DNA of 24,983 bases from assembly GCA_015501585.1 (NCBI GenBank), contig JADNRY010000822.1, positions 1 through 24,983 of the forward strand, read 5' to 3'. A program made the translations under genes and the position numbers. The notes under the pieces were generated by a model. That model saw only the letters and a list, made by a program, of their open reading frames with translations, was not told the DNA's origin and searched no databases. Positions 20,869 to 24,983 of this stretch are shown piece after piece. Each line of letters starts with the position of its first letter. Positions within the stretch are counted from its first letter, which is position 1. The DNA comes from Rhodocollybia butyracea (taxonomy: Eukaryota > Basidiomycota > Agaricomycetes > Agaricales > Omphalotaceae).

Positions 20869-21490
20869 TCAGAGAACCAATATCGTGCCTCCGAACAACG
20901 CCAGTATCGATATAATGGCACCGAAAGAGAAGCAAAAGCCGCAAGCTCCTAGCGCGCCATTACTAGAGCTCGAAGCTCCTAAAGTAGCAGCAGCAGGAGT
21001 GGAGTGATTCGAAGCGGCTGGGATACTCGGAGCAGCTACACTCACTGTAGCCGTGATAGCAAAATGAAGATGGGAACCTTCACTACCAGCGGAAACAGCG
21101 GGGGATGTTTGTGTACTGTCTCGCTAGTGACAGCAGTGTCTGATTCGCTCGGAGACTCGGAAGAGGGGGGGAGGAGGGAGTACTTATTGAAGTGACTAGA
21201 GTCGTAGAAGTAACGGATGAGCCGGGGACAGTGGTAAACGATGTTTCGAAAGACGTGGATACAGCTATCGAAGTGCTGTGACAATGACTTCCGTCGGTGT
21301 AGTGGTTCTAATGTTCCCAAGAAGGTTAGATGAAATTCAATGAGCGAAAGATTGTTCCTCACGTATTCGGATTACCACTTGCTGAACTTTGAGCTTGAGA
21401 AACTGCGGCCGCAGATATCCCTTCGAAGCTCAAGGCAAGGAATGTGAGCGCAAACGCGAAAAGAGTGATCTGGGATTGGGAATAAAACAT
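20869..21490 (-). CDS. Small secreted Ser/Thr-rich protein, probably GPI-anchored
   Basis: ATG at 21490 begins a signal peptide (MFYSQSQITLFAFALTF, then LALSFEGISAAA). After about 47 residues a clean 55-bp intron follows (21308-21362, gtgagg...cattag). The body is rich in Thr and Ser (TTTPTEV, TSISTPSSPSSESPSESD, AVTSETV, GSEGS), a likely O-glycosylated stalk. The C-terminus (GASSSSNGALGACGF then FSFGAIISILALFGGTILVL) has a small-residue site before a hydrophobic end, as in GPI-attachment signals; it stops at 20869. At least two one-base shifts are needed in the middle. About 190 residues. The role is probably in the cell wall or at the surface; no enzymatic domain is seen. A TATA-like run lies about 130 bp upstream. 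Confidence 0.7.
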
Positions 21491-22027
21491 TTTCGGATAG
21501 CTTTTCTCGAGAAGCTGAATGGCGGAAAGAAAAAGCTTGGAAAAAGCTGCACAAAAATCTTAGAGAGAGACCGGAAAGGAGATCGGAAAGGAGAAGTAAG
21601 TGTTACAACGCTGAACGGGGATAAATATATAGGCCTAAAACCCGGGAGGTGAGCAGCCCCAATGCGACCATCAACCTCAAGCTCCACAGGACAGCAATTA
21701 CATGATTATATTCTGAGTGGGAACAGGAGTGAACATGTGGAGTTAAAATCAGGTAAATATTGATGGAAATATTCAGTGTTCGGAACGGAGGAAAGGCGTA
21801 TTGCTTCGGAGTGATACCATCCCACTATTATATTGCTGTTTGCAGAAATGAATTCCATCCGTCAATTTTTCTCTCAGTGTTGTATATAAGCCATTAAGCT
21901 ATGTATATGAGGGTGGGAGATAGAGAGGCGTATGACTGTGGAAGGCGTTGGGCGTTGAACGCTGGGAAGGTGTTGAAATGGAGGTTAAAGTCAACATTGA
22001 TTCATCATGGTACTGAGCTTTAGCACT
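21491..22027. other. Intergenic region upstream of GPI-type gene and of duplicated unit
   Basis: Includes a purine-rich stretch (21520-21600) and the TATA-like run. A 78-codon minus frame (21899-22135) runs into the duplicated unit but resembles nothing and is not conserved in the second unit. Confidence 0.4.
21621..21630 (-). promoter_or_regulatory. TATA-like element of the GPI-type gene
   Basis: ATATATTTAT on the minus strand lies about 131 bp before the ATG at 21490, a plausible distance for a fungal promoter. No other core element was identified. Confidence 0.35.
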
Positions 22028-23027
22028 AATAACGTAATGTTTCCCACACGATATCTCCGAGTTTGCCGAGAGTTGCATGCTCACTGTGGAGATGGATCCG
22101 GAACATGAGCGCGTCAACCCTTCTTTGATAGCCAACTCATAAAAGACGAATTCAGCACAGCAAGACTGTTACCTGTCCAGAACATAAACGATAGAACGTG
22201 TCATATGCACCATAGGAGCCCAAGCTCTCAAGATCTCAAGCTCAAGCTCAAGGTTGATACGATTGGCATTCTCTCTACAAGCCGGTGAGATTGGAGCATC
22301 ATTAACACTGGTAGAAGGACTCACTCGTAGAGACAGATGATCCTTGGATGAATGACACATCAGTGAACACAGATCGTGGCGCTACCGTGGAAGGTATAAG
22401 AAGGTCAACTACGCCAGTGGTACTTTACCGAGAACATATGACGAATTTCTTTTTTTACAAAGGACAGCCCCAAAAGCACTGGTATCGTTGAAGAGGGACA
22501 CGATGCCGATAGCTCCTCATCCTACGCAGTCGAAACTCCTTCGGATATACTTCACAGAGAGATCACGACAATCTACAAAGGGTCAACAAGGAGAAAGTCG
22601 GTTCCATAGAGATTCATAATTATCGTCACGACGTTGTGAACGTGAGGGGAACAAACATCTCCCTGACTACATCATTCACTGGGACATCCGGGTTCGTGAC
22701 CGCATTTTCCCCCGTCTGCTCTTCCATTCGAGGTTGTAAACGTGAATATTTTCAGGGAGTTCACCGCTTCCGATGGTCAAGCGTATAAATGGGCTTGGAA
22801 GCAACCCGCAATCGAGGTGGGTTCAAAACTTTTCGAGCTTCTTCTCACATTATGTTCTCAAAGTGTATAAAGCTGCTCGCTCACGATGGCTCTGAAACCT
22901 TGGTTGCCCGCTATGACCGAGCGCATATCTTGGTATACCCTCAGCATTGCATATTGTAGAAGAGGTCCTAGTAACACTGCTCTATATGCTGCAGACAACG
23001 AGGAGGGATGATATCCATGGACAAATC
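22028..23027 (+). repeat. Tandem duplication, unit 1
   Basis: About 1.0 kb closely similar (roughly 90% by eye) to 23198-24220, in direct orientation at an offset of 1172-1196 bp. The similarity begins near AATAACGTA upstream and ends shortly after GATGATA near the gene end. It covers about 400 bp of promoter plus the whole gene. Confidence 0.9.
22395..22400 (+). promoter_or_regulatory. TATA-like element of unit 1
   Basis: TATAAG, 43 bp before the ATG at 22438. The equivalent site in unit 2 is TATAAAAA, so unit 1 has one A-to-G change in a probable TATA box. Confidence 0.45.
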
Positions 23028-23054
23028 ATTGCCACTGTGGGGGCTAACCGATAA
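22438..23054 (+). pseudogene. DUF6593-like protein, copy 1
   Basis: Same three-exon structure as copy 2: introns 22696-22755 (60 bp) and 22817-22872 (56 bp). The family core is recognisable in segments: EIHNYRHDVVNVRG, then EFTASDGQAYKWAWKQPAIE, then LLAHDGSETLVARYDRAHIL. DUF6593 proteins are small basidiomycete proteins of unknown function with a tubby-like beta fold suggested by the family. Copy 1 has one extra T in a T run right after the start, a missing base near 22580 and a missing G after CCTCA near 22944. As read it cannot make the full protein. The end differs from copy 2 (stop at 23052-23054). Decay or sequencing error cannot be separated here. Confidence 0.65.
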
Positions 23055-23197
23055 TCTGGCCCGGGAAGACGCGAGGATTAGGTGACAATATTCTCGGCTA
23101 TTCCTGAACAGAAATTTCTACATAAGTAGTAATGTATTCTGTAGTTATTATTATGGGCATAGTTAAGGATTTTTTAAGCTAGTTCCTGCACAATCTT
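23055..23197. other. Spacer between the duplicated units
   Basis: About 140 bp, AT-rich, without recognisable features. It has no counterpart upstream of unit 1, so the duplication junction lies near 23198. Confidence 0.5.
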
Positions 23198-24220
23198 AAT
23201 AACGTAGTAATGTTTCCCACACGATATCTCCGAGTTTGCTGATAAAGTGGAGTGACTGGGCAGAGTTGCATCTAGTTGCATGCTCACTGGAGATGGATTC
23301 TGGAACATTAGTGCGTCAACCCTTCTTTGACGGCCAACTCATAAAAGAGCACAGCAAGACTGCTACCTCCTATCCAGAACATGAACGATGGAACGTGTAT
23401 CATGCACCATACTAAGGAGCTCAAACTCGAGGTTGATACGATTGGCATTCTCTCTACAAGACGGTGAGATTGGAGCATCATTAGCACTGGTGGAAGTACT
23501 CATTCGTAGAGACAGATGATCCTTGTATGATGCACACATCAGTGAACACAGATCGTGGCGCTACCTCAAGTCTCCACTAGTGGAAGGTATAAAAAGGTCA
23601 ACTACGCCAGTGATAGTACTTTACCGAGACCGTATGACCAATTTCTTTTTTACAAAGGACAGCCCAAAAAGCACTGATATCGTTGAAGAGGGACACGATG
23701 CTGATAGCTCCTCATCCTATAGAGTCGAAACTCCTTCGGTTATACTTCACAGAGCGATCACGACAATCTACAAAGGCTCAACAAGGAGAAAGTCGGTTCC
23801 ATAGAGATTCATCATTATGGTCACGATGTTGTGAACGTGAGGGGAACAAATATTTCCCTGACTACATCATTCGCTGGACTTCCGGGTTCGTAGTTTCACC
23901 CCGTCTACCCTTCCATTCGAGGGTGTAAACGTAACTCTTTCCAGGGAGTTCACCGCTTCCGATGGTCAAGCGTATAAATGGGCTTGGAAGCAACCCGCAA
24001 TCGAGGTGGGTTCAAAACTTTACTTTTCGAACTTCTTCTCACTGTTATCAAACCCTTGTTATACAGCTGCTCGCTCACGATGGCTCTGAAACCTTGGTTG
24101 CCCGCTATGATCGAGCGCATATCTTGGTATACCCTCAGGCATTGCATATTGTAGATGAGGTCCTAGTAACATTGCTCTATATGCTGCAGACAACAAAGAG
24201 GATGATACCCATGGACAAAC
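23198..24220 (+). repeat. Tandem duplication, unit 2
   Basis: Direct copy of unit 1 with small insertions: about 27 bp near 23240-23275 and about 14 bp near 23570, among others. Unit 2 preserves longer open frames than unit 1. Confidence 0.9.
23588..23595 (+). promoter_or_regulatory. TATA box of unit 2
   Basis: TATAAAAA, 46 bp before the ATG at 23634 and embedded in sequence conserved between the two units. Confidence 0.55.
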
Positions 24221-24246
24221 GGATATCGTTGCGTCAGGTGGGTTAG
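23634..24246 (+). CDS. DUF6593-like protein, copy 2
   Basis: ATG 23634 gives MTNFFFTKDSPKSTDIVEEG, the usual DUF6593-style start, then SYRVETPSVILHRAITTIYK. A one-base shift near 23778 is needed to reach KEKVGSIEIHHYGHDVVNVRG. Intron 1 (23890-23944, 55 bp) leads to EFTASDGQAYKWAWKQPAIE, and intron 2 (24006-24066, 61 bp) to LLAHDGSETLVARYDRAHIL, VDEVLVTLLYMLQ and a stop at 24244-24246. The length of about 165 residues is normal for the family. Copy 1 lacks a different base in the same GGGC patch, so an intact ancestor had one base more, and this copy may be functional in the real genome. Function unknown. Confidence 0.75.
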
Positions 24247-24983
24247 CTCAGCCAGGTTAGCTTACGCGTAGATTCTTTGCTTTTTTCCCTAGTACGAATT
24301 TATCTTCCTGAAGTAGACGCTTTTCTAAATGAAAATGAACGCTGTACGCATCGGAGAGAAATTCATTGAGTTCAGTAACAATGTTAAACGAATCTCCCAC
24401 AGTATGTATGCGAATACTTCTTCCAGAATCTGGGAGGGTTTAGGAGGGATAACTTATCAGCGCATTGAAATCTCCTTTTTGGCTTCTGTAAGCTTGTGGG
24501 GACCTTCAAGACTACGGTTTTGAATGTCTGCTGCCTTGAACAGCTGCGTAGTAGAGTCGATGAGAATATGGCTTGGGCAAATAGTATCCTGAAACTCGAT
24601 ATTGACCGAACTGGGGCCATCCATCATACCGATATCATTTGGGAAGATATTGAGTGGCTGTTTAGACAGGCATTTTTCCATTACCGTGTTTAAGCGCGCC
24701 TACCTAGGGCTCAAAGTTGAAGGAAGTAGAGCTAGTGGCCCAGGGTTGAAAAACAGACAGGACATCTTTCCGAAAGTTTGGTTGCGAGTCATATCGCGTC
24801 GCTCAAAGTTGCAGTTTATGCTGTGCGACAAAACAAAAGACGATAATACTTAAAATGAAAGGCTGGAATGCTCGCGCTCACTGAACGTCACTGCCCCCCC
24901 GGTGGGAATGAGGAAGAACACCGTGAATCTTGGCATTGATGCAGCGGGCAAGGACGATTTGTACAGTGAACGAGGAATGATTC
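24247..24983. other. Right-hand end of window, no recognised gene
   Basis: Overlapping frames of 64-83 codons on both strands. The best is on the minus strand at 24457-24681 (MEKCLSKQPLNIFPNDIG...), faintly like the start of a basidiomycete F-box-type protein but without a definable domain. No intron structure could be built with confidence. Confidence 0.4.

Noticed and set aside
24238..24262. tRNA-like start (TTAGCTCAGCCAGGTTAG resembles an A box)
   Set aside because: No B box of the GGTTCGANTCC type and no cloverleaf within the next 100 bases; it overlaps the end of the DUF6593-like gene.

Overview
The window looks like nuclear DNA of a basidiomycete fungus, probably an Agaricomycete. Protein genes are broken by many 45-61 bp introns with GTRNGN...YAG borders. 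The families present (DUF6593-like proteins, a seven-helix membrane family, F-box-like fragments, an SHPRH/Irc20-type SNF2-RING protein, an MRD1-type RRM protein) are typical of such genomes. No RNA genes, CRISPR arrays or prokaryotic features were seen.

Layout. 1-349: 3' end of an MRD1-like rRNA-processing gene (+). 350-1278: mostly empty. 1279-8774: a complete Ty1/copia retrotransposon with 224-bp LTRs, a half-tRNA-iMet-type primer site, a polypurine tract and a perfect 5-bp target duplication (TAAAC). It was hit twice. A 746-bp foldback element made of two 360-bp arms sits in gag (1752-2497, 3-bp duplication GGA). About 1.84 kb of unclassified non-coding DNA sits in the 3' LTR (6890-8726). 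9196-14005: two decayed paralogues of one seven-helix membrane family, head to head (- at 9196-11946, + at 12895-14005). The last intron of the minus copy is swollen to about 1.16 kb and holds an F-box-like pseudogene. 14376-20359: a large SNF2 ATPase / RING E3 ligase gene (+) with 23 recognisable introns. 20869-21490: a small secreted, Ser/Thr-rich, probably GPI-anchored protein (-). 22028-24220: a tandem direct duplication of about 1.0 kb, each unit carrying a DUF6593-like gene (+) with its own promoter. 24247-24983: nothing recognisable.

State of the genes. Almost every recognisable gene needs single-base shifts to read through. In the housekeeping-type genes (MRD1-like, SHPRH-like) nearly all of these are one missing base in a short homopolymer. 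Conserved motifs and splice sites are otherwise intact, so uncorrected base-calling error is a likelier cause than real decay. The copia element and the seven-helix and F-box copies also carry stops or transitions of CpG type (CG to TG/CA), which look like genuine decay.

I found no coherent new multi-gene system. The observations most worth a second look are the long foldback element in gag, the unclassified insertion in the 3' LTR, and the paired membrane-protein paralogues with a repeated SLKY-type tail.
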